NCBI RefSeq assembly: GCF_000423405.1
Contig: NZ_AUHX01000005.1
Location: 1 to 64,000 of the forward strand
Reading direction: 5' to 3'
DNA from: Mesonia mobilis DSM 19841
GTDB taxonomy: Bacteria > Bacteroidota > Bacteroidia > Flavobacteriales > Flavobacteriaceae
DNA length: 64,000 bases
The notes beneath the pieces were generated by a model, which had not been told where the DNA came from, made no database searches, and saw only the letters and a list, made by a program, of their open reading frames with translations. Position 1 is the stretch's first letter. Each line of letters begins with the position of its first letter. This document shows positions 42,821-52,593 of this stretch, piece by piece. Both the position numbers and the translations under genes were made by a program.

Positions 42821-44923
42821 ATGGAAAATCACGAACACCACAATCACGATGAAATGGACCATTCTAAAATGGACCATTCGAAGATGAAACACAAAAAAGA
42901 AGACCATTCTAAAATGAACCACAAAGGTGGAGACCATTCTGGCCACAATCCAGGGCACGGAGAACACGGGCACGACCATCATAAAATGATGATTGCCGAT
43001 TTTAGAAAACGGTTTTGGGTAACCCTTGTACTTACTATTCCCATACTGTTCTTCTCGCCGATGATTCAGGACTTTTTTGGATATGAGTTTTTGCTTCCCG
43101 GAAATCCATATATCCTTTTTGCACTTTCCACAATCGTATATTTCTATGGTGGTTGGCCATTTTTAAAAGGATTCTGGTCTGAAATCAAAAAAGGTGCACC
43201 AGGGATGATGACCCTTATTTCTATGGCCATTACCGTGGCTTACGTTTATAGTTCGGCAACGGTGTTTGGTTTAGAAGGTGTCGATTTTTTCTGGGAACTG
43301 GCTACGCTTATTGCTATTATGCTTGTAGGTCATTGGATAGAGATGAAAAGCGTTCTAGGCGCCTCTAAGGCCTTGCAGCTGTTAGTAAGCATGATGCCTG
43401 CCGAGGCACATCGTGTTAAAGGAGACACTATTGAAGATATTCCTCTGGAAGATTTACTGAAAGATGACGTAATACTTGTAAAACCAGGTGAAAAAGTTCC
43501 TGCTGATGGGATTATAGTAGACGGTTCAAGTTACCTGAACGAATCTATGCTTACAGGCGAATCCAAACCTGTAAAAAAAGATGAAAACGATAAGGTTATT
43601 GGTGGTTCGGTAAATGGTAACAGTACCTTAAAAGTAAAGGTTGAGCATACTGGAAAAGATAGCTATCTCAACAAGGTCATCAAAATGGTCGAAGAAGCGC
43701 AAAAAACCAAATCAAAAATGCAAAACCTCTCGGATAGAGCTGCAAAATGGCTTACCTATATCGCATTAGGTATTGGTTTTGGAACATTAGCGGTATGGCT
43801 GATTTTAGGCTTTCCATTTGTCTATGCTTTAGAAAGAATGGTTACCGTTATGGTCATTGCTTGTCCACACGCATTAGGTCTTGCCATACCACTTGTGGTT
43901 GCTATTTCTACTGCTGTTTCAGCTCAAAACGGGTTATTAATTCGAAATAGGACAGCTTTTGAAGAATCCCGAAAAATATCAGCTTTATTGTTTGATAAAA
44001 CGGGAACATTGACCAAAGGCGATTTTGGCGTTACTCGAATTGAGTCTGTTAGCGAAACTTATTCATCTGAAGAAATTTTAAGGCTTTCGAGTGCATTGGA
44101 ACAAAGTTCGGAACATCCTATCGCCGTAGGTATTATTAAAAAAGTCAAAGAAGATAATATGACCATCCCAAAGCCTGAAAACTTTAATGCAATTACAGGT
44201 AAAGGCGTTGAGGCCAATGTAGAAGGTAAGCAAGTAAAAGTGGTTAGTCCTGGTTTTTTAAGGGATGAAAAAATCACTATTCCCGAAGACGCATACAGTG
44301 ATGCCGCTGAAACAGTTGTTTTTGTCTTGATTGATGGAAAATTAGCTGGTTACATTGCTCTTGCCGATGAAATACGACCAGAATCTGCCGAAGCCATAAA
44401 AGTCTTTAAAAAGAATAATATAAAAGTTTTAATGGCTACCGGTGATAATGAAAGAACTGCCAAAGCTGTTAGCGATAAACTCGGCTTGGATGGATACTAC
44501 GCCGAAGTTTTGCCACATCAAAAAGTGGAAATAGTAAAAGAATTGGAAAGTAAGGGAGAGTTTGTGGCTATGACTGGCGATGGTGTAAACGATGCGCCTG
44601 CACTTGCAAAAGCTGATGTTGGTATTGCCGTTGGTTCAGGTACTGACGTTGCCGCCGAAACAGCAGATATCATTCTGGTCAACAGTAACCCACAGGATAT
44701 TGCCAACTTAATTCTCTTTGGAAAAGCCACCTACAATAAAATGATTCAGAATTTGATTTGGGCTACAGGATATAATGTAGTGGCTATTCCTTTAGCAGCC
44801 GGTGTATTATATTCTTCAGGCTTTGTTTTAGGACCAGCTGTAGGAGCGGTATTTATGAGTTTAAGTACGATTATAGTGGCCATTAATGCGCAACTATTAA
44901 AGCGAAAAATCGGTAAAAAATAA
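42821..44923 (+). CDS. copB: CopB-type copper ATPase (CPH motif)
   Basis: 700 residues. The N-terminus (1-55) is very rich in His, Met and Asp, in MDHSKM-like repeats instead of an HMA domain. The membrane metal site is IACPHALGLA (CPH), typical of P1B-3 CopB pumps, followed by DKTGTLTKGD and TGDGVNDAPAL. It exports copper, probably with preference unlike CopA (CPC) at 4765. It ends the plus-strand run; the next gene overlaps its stop region and is truncated. Confidence 0.93.
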   Translation: MENHEHHNHDEMDHSKMDHSKMKHKKEDHSKMNHKGGDHSGHNPGHGEHGHDHHKMMIADFRKRFWVTLVLTIPILFFSPMIQDFFGYEFLLPGNPYILFALSTIVYFYGGWPFLKGFWSEIKKGAPGMMTLISMAITVAYVYSSATVFGLEGVDFFWELATLIAIMLVGHWIEMKSVLGASKALQLLVSMMPAEAHRVKGDTIEDIPLEDLLKDDVILVKPGEKVPADGIIVDGSSYLNESMLTGESKPVKKDENDKVIGGSVNGNSTLKVKVEHTGKDSYLNKVIKMVEEAQKTKSKMQNLSDRAAKWLTYIALGIGFGTLAVWLILGFPFVYALERMVTVMVIACPHALGLAIPLVVAISTAVSAQNGLLIRNRTAFEESRKISALLFDKTGTLTKGDFGVTRIESVSETYSSEEILRLSSALEQSSEHPIAVGIIKKVKEDNMTIPKPENFNAITGKGVEANVEGKQVKVVSPGFLRDEKITIPEDAYSDAAETVVFVLIDGKLAGYIALADEIRPESAEAIKVFKKNNIKVLMATGDNERTAKAVSDKLGLDGYYAEVLPHQKVEIVKELESKGEFVAMTGDGVNDAPALAKADVGIAVGSGTDVAAETADIILVNSNPQDIANLILFGKATYNKMIQNLIWATGYNVVAIPLAAGVLYSSGFVLGPAVGAVFMSLSTIIVAINAQLLKRKIGKK

Positions 44924-45163
44924 ATGGACAAAAAAGAAAAACTCAACAGGATATTTTTAATCCTGTTGAGTTTATTTGTAGTGATGTTGGGCTATGGTAT
45001 ATTATTGCCAACCCTTCCTTACTATACCGAAAGGCTTGCTTTAGGAGCTAACCTCGATACTAATTCGATCAATTTTCATATTGGACTGCTTACAAGCATT
45101 TATCCATTATTTCAATTAATTTTTGTTGTGGTATGGGGAAAGCCTTCACTACGAAGTTCTTGA
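44924..45163 (+). pseudogene. Truncated MFS transporter (5' end only)
   Basis: The frame begins directly after copB and reads MDKKEKLNRIFLILLSLFVV, then a GYGILLPTLPYY motif as in MFS drug or metal exporters, up to FQLIFVVVWGK at about 45138. The following residues (PSLRSS) do not belong, because WGK should continue as LSDR. The gene was cut there and joined to another gene. Not functional as it stands. Confidence 0.75.
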
Positions 45164-45620
45164 CAAATCCAATATTTCTGGAATCGAAACTTTGATCACC
45201 GATAGCCTATCAACGGAGGAAACCGAATATAATTATGTACAGACATTTTCCAAAAAAGATTATGTGGAATGGCTGAAATGGGACTCTGTGTTTGAACCGA
45301 CTTATAAAATACTCGAAATAAAACAGAAAAATGGAACCGTAAAAGCTAAAATTTCAAAAACGGATAAAAGAATCATTTTCCTTCATCAAGAACCTATTGT
45401 GACTGACCAAGTTGTCCGTTTTGATAATGATAAAATAACTAGTATTGAAACAACTAAATATGTAATTTTTAACGATTCGGTATTTGTAAAAAAAAGAGAC
45501 GAACTTGTGGATTGGATTGATAAAAATCATCCTGAATTGAATGGTTTTATCTACGACCAAACAATGACAGGCGGAATGAATTATTTAAAAGCAATTGAAC
45601 TTTATGAGAATAAAAAATAA
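45140..45620 (+). pseudogene. NTF2-like protein, 5' truncated
   Basis: A frame open from ATG 45123 encodes ESLHYEVLDKSNISGIETLI and continues for about 155 residues to a stop at 45620, with the shape of SnoaL/NTF2-like proteins of Bacteroidota. The first residues (MLWYG) come from the out-of-frame MFS remnant, so the true start is missing. It may be dead, or expressed from the chance ATG. The join at about 45138-45141 is the junction of a deletion or recombination. Confidence 0.55.
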
Positions 45621-45786
45621 CGAGGTAGAATACCGTATAAAAACAATTGCGGCTTTGTCTACTGCGAGCACAATCGTAAAATCATAAAAGTAGGTGGTTT
45701 AAGCAATCTTCTTTCTCAAATTTTTATAACTTATAGATAAAAAAGACCCCTCTCAAAAGATCAAGTACACAAATAAAACTACTAGT

Positions 45787-46650
45787 ATGAAAAAAATAAT
45801 CTTAATACTATCTATTTTACTAAGTGTAAACATGGTGAATTCACAAAACACCATTCTCTGGTCTATTAGTAAACCAGATTCAAATAAGACCTCATATCTT
45901 TTTGGAACTTTTCATCAAATGGGAAATTCTTTTGTCGATAACAAACCTGAAATAATTTTTTTTTTAGAAAAGTCTAATGCAGTAATTTTTGAGTCTATTG
46001 GAGATAGATATGAGGAGATTACCAAAATTATGCTGGATAGACCTGATGATTTTTCATATAGAAATTACTTAAAAAGAGATGATTTTAAGTTCTTAGAAAG
46101 GTATACTACAGATTGGGATGTACCGATAAGTAAACATAAGCCTGCTGAGCTTTTAGTTAGGTTAAAACAAGAATATATAAAACGAAACTGTGGGACTATA
46201 AAATCGAAAGACACTAGTGAACATATGGATGAATATTTACAATCGATTATAAATAAAGAAAAGATTGAGATTATAGGATTGGAGACCCGTTCGGAACAAT
46301 TTAATTCAATAAATTATGTAAATAATGAAGAAATTACTTGGAAAATGGTAAAAGACGCATTTTCTGATTTAGAAAAAAATTTTTCAAACAAAAAATTTAA
46401 AAAGAATATTTGTGCAACAGCTGAGAATTATATGAAAATGGACATTGATTATCAGTTTAAAAGTGAATGTACACAGAATGAGGATATGTTGTCAAATAGA
46501 AATGAAAAATGGATTCCTATAATTGAAAATTCATTACAAAATTATAATTCGGTATTTATTGCTGTTGGTTTACTTCATTTAAAAGGTCAATGTGGTATTA
46601 TTGAACAATTAAGAAATAGTGGATATGAAGTTAATCCTATCAATTTTTAA
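45787..46650 (+). CDS. TraB/GumN-family protein
   Basis: 287 residues: signal peptide (KKIILILSILLSVNMVNSQ), then SYLFGTFHQMGNSFVD, a FESIGD segment, IIGLETRSEQFNSI and a C-terminal AVGLLHLKGQCGII, all typical of TraB/GumN (PrgY-like) proteins with a putative metal-dependent hydrolase fold. Location is periplasmic. It has a lower G+C than its neighbours by eye, and may be a separate acquisition. Confidence 0.82.
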   Translation: MKKIILILSILLSVNMVNSQNTILWSISKPDSNKTSYLFGTFHQMGNSFVDNKPEIIFFLEKSNAVIFESIGDRYEEITKIMLDRPDDFSYRNYLKRDDFKFLERYTTDWDVPISKHKPAELLVRLKQEYIKRNCGTIKSKDTSEHMDEYLQSIINKEKIEIIGLETRSEQFNSINYVNNEEITWKMVKDAFSDLEKNFSNKKFKKNICATAENYMKMDIDYQFKSECTQNEDMLSNRNEKWIPIIENSLQNYNSVFIAVGLLHLKGQCGIIEQLRNSGYEVNPINF

Positions 46651-46791
46651 AAGAGTAGCTTCAGCAATTTATATTACAGTTCAAGATTCTGTGCTAATTT
46701 GAAAATATCATCCTGGATTTAATAACTCAACGTAACAAATCAAATTCTCAGATTTTTATCCCTGAAGAGCAATAATATCGAAACTTAACAT

Positions 46792-49700
46792 TTACGAATA
46801 CCTACTCACAAATCGAGGGTCTTGTAATAATTCCATTTTTTCAATTTTGCTAATCGTGATCGATAGATACCCTAATTCTTGTTGAATAGTTCCTGTACAT
46901 CGATAAATCCCTTTGCCTCGAATTGGGTATTGAGCCGCGACTTTAGGAAAGTGAACCGTATCGAAAACCGTAAAGTTATAATCGTAAAACGTACCGAAAT
47001 ACATATACTCTCCCTTACTGGTTCTAGTGGTTTTTACCGTGATCAAATATCCATAAACCGTCACGCTTGGGTTTTGTCCAACCGTCTTTAAACCGTCACG
47101 GTTGAGATAGCGGTTGCAAATACGCTTGATATTCATTTTACTGGTGACTTTGTACTTCAATAGCTGAAATGGGTGAAACAAATGAAAACCTAAAACCGCT
47201 AACTGATCGTAAGCCTGCGTTAAAAAACTATGTTCAAAAGAGGGTAATACAAAATTTTTAGGCGGATTGCTAAAAAGCTGTTCCTGGTGTTCAAGCACTT
47301 GAGGTTGATTTATCATAAAATGAGCATTCCATAAAAGTTCGTGCTTATCTTTACCGGTAAACCGAAAGGCATCGATCTTAATTAAAATACTCACTTGCTC
47401 AATTCCGATAGGTACGCGCTCTAAAAAGTTGGCTAAAGATTGATAAGCCCCATAAAAATTTCGATTTTCTAAAATACGCTGAATGGTTTTAAGCTCTAAT
47501 TCTTTTAAATAACCCAATCCTAAATAAATAGCTTTGCCCTTGATTACGGTGGGATGATTGCTTGTATTAATACAAGGAGGATGCACAACTCCACCTTTAT
47601 TTCTTATTTCTTGCAAGTACGTTTCAACCGTATAAAAACCGCCCCCGTTGTTTATGGCAGCCACCATAAATTCTAACGGAAAATAACATTTCAAATAAAG
47701 ACTTTGGTAACTCTCCACGGCATAAGAAGCAGAATGTCCTTTCGGAAAGGCATAACCGGCAAAAGATGAAATTTGCGTCCATATTTCTTCGGTGAGCGCA
47801 TGAGGATAGCCCTTGGCTTTGCAATTACTTCTAAACTTAGCCGCAATACGCTCCATTTGCCCTTTAGAGGTTTTCTTACCGCTCATTCCGCGTCGCAACA
47901 CATCGGCATCATCGAGATCTAAACCTGCAAAATGATGAGCTACTTTCATCACATCTTCTTGGTAAACCATCACGCCGTAAGTATCGGGCATAATTTCATA
48001 TAAAACCGGATGCGCTTCTTTTCGTTTTTCAGGAAATCGGTGGCGTAGGATAAATTGTTCTTTCATTCCGGCACTAGAAACGCCCGGACGAATCACCGAA
48101 CTGGCAGCAACCATATTCAAGTAATTATCGGTTTGCAATTTAGTTAGTAAACCCCGCATCGCAGGAGATTCTACATAAAACACGCCCATACAATCCCCCA
48201 CTTGAAGTAGTTGATTGATCTGCTCATCTTTTTTAAACGCTTCTATAGCTTCAATATCGAGCAGTTTTGCTTCCGGTTGATTTTGTTTGATCAGCGCAAT
48301 AGCATCTTTAATTTTAGACAATCCGCGTTGTGCCAAAATATCAAACTTATGGATCCCCACTTCTTCAGCAATATTCATATCAATTTGAATGGTTGCAAAT
48401 CCTTTCGGAGGTAAAAAGGTGGCAGCAAAATTCTCCACCGCTTCATTTAAAATCAGAATACCACCGGAATGCACACTGATATAGTTAGGAAAGCCTTGGA
48501 TATAGGCACTATAATTCACGACCAGTTGCTCCAATTCATCCAACTGCTGATAGTGGTAATATCCCGAGGCAAGCTTATCGATATTTTCTTTAGGCAGCCC
48601 AAATACCTTTCCCAATTCCCGAGCAACGGCCTTTTGCTTAAAAGTCACATAGGTTCCCATCAAAGCAGTATGCTGATAGCGCTGAAAGATATATTCGGTG
48701 ACATCATTACGATCTTTCCAAGAAAAATCGATATCAAAATCAGGCGGTGAACTTCGGTTGGGATTAATAAAACGTTCAAAATAAAGGTCGAGTTCAATAG
48801 GATCTACATTGGTTATTCCTAGAATATACGCCACTATAGAATTAGCCCCACTCCCTCTTCCTATAAAAGGATAGTCTTTGCTTCGGGCATATTCAACGAT
48901 ATCCAGATTAATCAAAAAATAAGACACAAAGCCTAACCGAATAATCGCATCGAGTTCCTTGGTCAAGCGTTGATGTACATAAGCTGAAGGATGAGGATAA
49001 CGCTTTTCTAAACGTTCATCACATAATTTCCGTAGCAGCGCCTCATCCTCCTGTTGACTTCGGGTATACACTTTCAGGTTTTGATTGAGCCCTTTACCAA
49101 ATTCAAAATCTACCCTACACCCTTCAATCAGTTGGTGAGTATTTTCAAGTATAAATGGATAATCACGAAAGTGCTCTTCAACTTCTTCTTGAGCATACAT
49201 GCGATGGGCTTTGTCGGCTTGTTGAGTCTTAGGAAGTTTGCTCAATAAAGTATTCAGATCAATGGCACGTAATAAGCGATGCGCATTAAAATCTTTTTGA
49301 TGGCGAACCGTTACACTTGATAAAAACACTAAATGTTGTTGGTACTCCTCTGCATTAAATTTTGAGAATTTAAAACGGTTCAAATCATACATACCTACAC
49401 CAATCAACCGCTGTGGTTGAAATGCGGTTGCAGGTAGTTGTAACGCTTGTTCAAAAGGATAAATAAAATAACAATCCTCCAGTTCCGGGGCGATGACTGA
49501 GAAAGCCTTTTTCTGATGGAGATGTTCTGACAAGTAACGGTTCAACCGTAAAAAACCGTGACGGTTTTTGGCAATTCCTACATACAAAGCTTGATGATCA
49601 TTTCTAAAATCGATTCCCACCAAAGGCTTTATCCCGTAGGATGGAGCAATTTTTAAAAACTCCAAACAAGCGGAAGTGTTATTAATATCGGTAACCGCTA

Positions 49701-49797
49701 CGGTTGAAATCCCCTTGCTCTTTGCTAATCGACACAGTTCTTCTGCTGAAAAAGTACCATAGCGTAACGAAAACCAAGTATGACAATTTAGATACAT
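46792..49797 (-). CDS. DNA polymerase III alpha subunit-like (DnaE)
   Basis: 1001 residues: N-terminal PHP domain (NCHTWFSLRYGTFSAEEL), catalytic PPDFDIDFSWKDR with GRGSGANSIVAYILGITNVDP, a helix-hairpin-helix region and a C-terminal OB domain (NPSVTVYGYLI). It is shorter than replicative DnaE (about 1150-1450) and fits the DnaE2/error-prone group. The gene sits 2 bp after the Y-family polymerase. Such pairs do translesion synthesis. On a mobile element this would raise mutation rates or aid repair in transfer. Confidence 0.88.
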   Translation of the reverse strand: MYLNCHTWFSLRYGTFSAEELCRLAKSKGISTVAVTDINNTSACLEFLKIAPSYGIKPLVGIDFRNDHQALYVGIAKNRHGFLRLNRYLSEHLHQKKAFSVIAPELEDCYFIYPFEQALQLPATAFQPQRLIGVGMYDLNRFKFSKFNAEEYQQHLVFLSSVTVRHQKDFNAHRLLRAIDLNTLLSKLPKTQQADKAHRMYAQEEVEEHFRDYPFILENTHQLIEGCRVDFEFGKGLNQNLKVYTRSQQEDEALLRKLCDERLEKRYPHPSAYVHQRLTKELDAIIRLGFVSYFLINLDIVEYARSKDYPFIGRGSGANSIVAYILGITNVDPIELDLYFERFINPNRSSPPDFDIDFSWKDRNDVTEYIFQRYQHTALMGTYVTFKQKAVARELGKVFGLPKENIDKLASGYYHYQQLDELEQLVVNYSAYIQGFPNYISVHSGGILILNEAVENFAATFLPPKGFATIQIDMNIAEEVGIHKFDILAQRGLSKIKDAIALIKQNQPEAKLLDIEAIEAFKKDEQINQLLQVGDCMGVFYVESPAMRGLLTKLQTDNYLNMVAASSVIRPGVSSAGMKEQFILRHRFPEKRKEAHPVLYEIMPDTYGVMVYQEDVMKVAHHFAGLDLDDADVLRRGMSGKKTSKGQMERIAAKFRSNCKAKGYPHALTEEIWTQISSFAGYAFPKGHSASYAVESYQSLYLKCYFPLEFMVAAINNGGGFYTVETYLQEIRNKGGVVHPPCINTSNHPTVIKGKAIYLGLGYLKELELKTIQRILENRNFYGAYQSLANFLERVPIGIEQVSILIKIDAFRFTGKDKHELLWNAHFMINQPQVLEHQEQLFSNPPKNFVLPSFEHSFLTQAYDQLAVLGFHLFHPFQLLKYKVTSKMNIKRICNRYLNRDGLKTVGQNPSVTVYGYLITVKTTRTSKGEYMYFGTFYDYNFTVFDTVHFPKVAAQYPIRGKGIYRCTGTIQQELGYLSITISKIEKMELLQDPRFVSRYS

Positions 49798-49799
49798 AT

Positions 49800-51017
49800 T
49801 TATTGCTTTCGGTGAGCTAAGACAATGGGCGGTTCTCCATTAAACGGGTTTTGTACGCCCCCAATAGTTCGTGTTCCTAAGGTGGAAGCGCGTAACACAC
49901 TCTTTTCGCCGAAGCGGTTTTTAATCTTATCTAAGGATTGGTAGAGATTCAGCATTTTTTCAGAATCGTCAAACAAATTAATTTGATAGTTTCCGCCCAC
50001 AATTCCCGACAAGCGAACACCGATCAACCGAATCAATACCCGGCGTTGATAAAGATTTTGAAAAAGTTCTAGAGCTTTAGGCACCAAAATATGATCGGCA
50101 CTGGTATACGGTATTTTAGTTTGCTTTGAATAAGTCTGGTAATCAGAATAGCGAATTTTAATTGTCACGGTGGATGCTAATTTATTGCCGTTCCGTAATT
50201 GGTAAGCTAAACTCTCTGCCATCGCCTGTATAGTTGCTTTTAGTCGTATAACATCGATGGTATCTTTATTAAAGGTACGCTCCATCGAAATAGATTTTCG
50301 CTCGTGAAAAGGAATAATGGGAGAATGATCAATCCCTTGCGCCCGAAGCCAGATGAGCTTACCGTTTTTTCCAAGTACGCGTTCCAACATCTCCAAAGGC
50401 ATTTCTTGAAGTGTATGAATATAATGCACTCCAAGATGCACGAGTTTTTGAAAGGTTTTATTTCCGACCATCGGTATTTTCTTCACCGAAAGCGGCGCTA
50501 AAAAACCTTTTTCAGTACCTACTTCAATGATTTTTTGATTATTGGGTTTAGCCTCTCCAGTAGCAATTTTAGAAACGACCTTATTTTGAGAGAGACCAAA
50601 GGAAATTGGCAGTCCGCTTTCCCTTATAATTTTCTGACGTAATTCTCCTGCAAACTTATAGGTACCAAAAAAACGATCCATCCCTGTTAGATCTGCATAA
50701 AACTCATCGACACTGGCTTTCTCAAAAGAAGGCACTTCAGATTTTATAATTTCGGTAATCAGATGAGAGTATTTTGTGTAGGTAGAAGCATTTCCTTTGA
50801 TCACCGTAGCTTCCGGACAAAGATTTCGAGCAACTTTCATTGACATCCCACTATGCACACCAAACTTTCGGGTTTCATAACTACAAGCCGCTACCACTCC
50901 ACGATCTCCCAAACCACCTACTAACAACGGCTTATTCAATAACTCCGTATTAATTAACCGTTCAACAGATACAAAAAAGGTATCAAGATCTAAATGAAGT
51001 ATTGAATTGGCATTCAT
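49800..51017 (-). CDS. Y-family DNA polymerase (DinB/ImuB-like)
   Basis: 405 residues: SILHLDLDTFFVSVERL at the start, ACSYETRKFGVHSGM, KASVDEFYADLTGMDRF (catalytic D-E pair), and a little-finger domain. The catalytic carboxylates (D10-type, SVDE) are retained, so it should be active. It forms a mutagenesis pair with the following DnaE. No lexA- or imuA-like gene is next to it in the window. Confidence 0.88.
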   Translation of the reverse strand: MNANSILHLDLDTFFVSVERLINTELLNKPLLVGGLGDRGVVAACSYETRKFGVHSGMSMKVARNLCPEATVIKGNASTYTKYSHLITEIIKSEVPSFEKASVDEFYADLTGMDRFFGTYKFAGELRQKIIRESGLPISFGLSQNKVVSKIATGEAKPNNQKIIEVGTEKGFLAPLSVKKIPMVGNKTFQKLVHLGVHYIHTLQEMPLEMLERVLGKNGKLIWLRAQGIDHSPIIPFHERKSISMERTFNKDTIDVIRLKATIQAMAESLAYQLRNGNKLASTVTIKIRYSDYQTYSKQTKIPYTSADHILVPKALELFQNLYQRRVLIRLIGVRLSGIVGGNYQINLFDDSEKMLNLYQSLDKIKNRFGEKSVLRASTLGTRTIGGVQNPFNGEPPIVLAHRKQ

Positions 51018-51156
51018 AATTAGGATATTTTCCTTTTAAGAGGATTTTTTCCAAAATTATAAATATGAACTATTTCTGACAAGAAAATTAACAGTCAGGA
51101 TTGAATTAAAAATTAACAAGCCCTAAATAACGAGTATCCAGCATATTGCGAGAATA

Positions 51157-52593
51157 TTATTTAAAAATAGATTTTACATCTGCGAAGATGTTCTGGTAGC
51201 ATTCCCCTATTACTTCAGGATCTACAGTGTCTATCGTTGCTTCATTCACATGAGTATGCTTAGGAAAATCAAAGTTTATTTTTCGATCCTTACCATCGGC
51301 AAAAGCGATAAACTCCCCGGCTTTGAGTTTAAAAAACTCGTGAGCTCTCCGTTTAGAAACCTCTTTCTCCCCTTTGGTTACCCTACTTTGTAAAGTTAAT
51401 CCACTACTTTTACTCACACTCTTGGTAGGAGATTTAATGATTTCAAAAAAGCGCTCATAATACTTTGCCGTATCGGGATCATTCACCTTTCCGAAAAACT
51501 GATAAGATAGATTACTCAGAATCGCCTTACTCGCCTTATCTCCGTAAAGCATATCATTTTGTATCTTATCCTGCATCACATAGACCGTAGCAATATTATA
51601 GCTCCGAAGAGTTGCCGGAATACGGTGCATATGTGGTAATTTGATGGTGGGAGCTTCTTCCATCAATAGAAAAGATCCCTCCCGCTGGCGAACACTCATC
51701 TGCTTGGTAATGGTATGAATAATAGTGGCAATAATCGGGGAATAAGCAGATTCGTATTGCGGATTGTTACTAATGGAAATCACGGCGTGATGTTCAACTG
51801 CATTGATATCTAAGGGAATCTGATCAGCGGAGAGCATATAAAACATTTTCTGAGAGCTGATTTTTTTAAACGCATTAGCAAGTGTACTTTTAACTCCTGC
51901 GGTTTGCTTTTCAGAATCAACCCCATTGATAAATGCCCCTGCCATACTTTTTGCGGTGAGGTCACTACTTAGAAAAGCCACCAGACTCTTCGTATCTAAA
52001 TACTGAAACACAGCGATAAGATGGGGTAAACTACAATACTGCGGATACCTTGATTTCAGTTTCCAGATAAGTCCTGCCAGTAATCCTTCCACTGCATCTG
52101 TAAAAAAACGATTGCTTCCGATTGAAGACGATAGATTTTGTTCTAACAGATTCTCCATTAAAACTTTCGCCACTTCATTGACACTCTCTTCATTCGGCAA
52201 ATACCGAGGAGCGATGGGATTTACTCGGTATTGAACCCGATCAAAAGAAACAGGATAAAAGCGCACTCCTGCAGCCTCAAATAAAGGTAGAGCAATCTCG
52301 GTAAGTTCCTGATCTTTATAATCGTGAATCACCCCACAAAATTTATACTGGCTAAAATGCAGCAACAAATTATAAACCACACTAAAGGTTTTTCCGCTTC
52401 CTGCAGCTCCGATGATCGAAACCCCTTTTCTGATATCCTGAATTTTAAAATGTCCTCCACGAAGCTTAAGTTTTACTTGATATTTTTCAGGGACTTTTGA
52501 GGTGCTTCTTTCGGTAAAGAGTCCCCAACAAATCACTCCCAAAAACAAAAGAGGAGCTACATAAACGAAAAGGTAAGCAATATCTATACTCAT
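51157..52593 (-). CDS. Conjugation coupling ATPase (MobC/TraG, VirD4-like)
   Basis: 478 residues with an N-terminal membrane helix, Walker A IIGAAGSGKTFSVVYN, Walker B SFLLMEEAPTIKL and a C-terminal TraM-recognition part. It joins the relaxosome to a mating channel. It overlaps the relaxase gene by 4 bp. With no other channel genes here, the element would use the channel of a helper element. Confidence 0.85.
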   Translation of the reverse strand: MSIDIAYLFVYVAPLLFLGVICWGLFTERSTSKVPEKYQVKLKLRGGHFKIQDIRKGVSIIGAAGSGKTFSVVYNLLLHFSQYKFCGVIHDYKDQELTEIALPLFEAAGVRFYPVSFDRVQYRVNPIAPRYLPNEESVNEVAKVLMENLLEQNLSSSIGSNRFFTDAVEGLLAGLIWKLKSRYPQYCSLPHLIAVFQYLDTKSLVAFLSSDLTAKSMAGAFINGVDSEKQTAGVKSTLANAFKKISSQKMFYMLSADQIPLDINAVEHHAVISISNNPQYESAYSPIIATIIHTITKQMSVRQREGSFLLMEEAPTIKLPHMHRIPATLRSYNIATVYVMQDKIQNDMLYGDKASKAILSNLSYQFFGKVNDPDTAKYYERFFEIIKSPTKSVSKSSGLTLQSRVTKGEKEVSKRRAHEFFKLKAGEFIAFADGKDRKINFDFPKHTHVNEATIDTVDPEVIGECYQNIFADVKSIFK

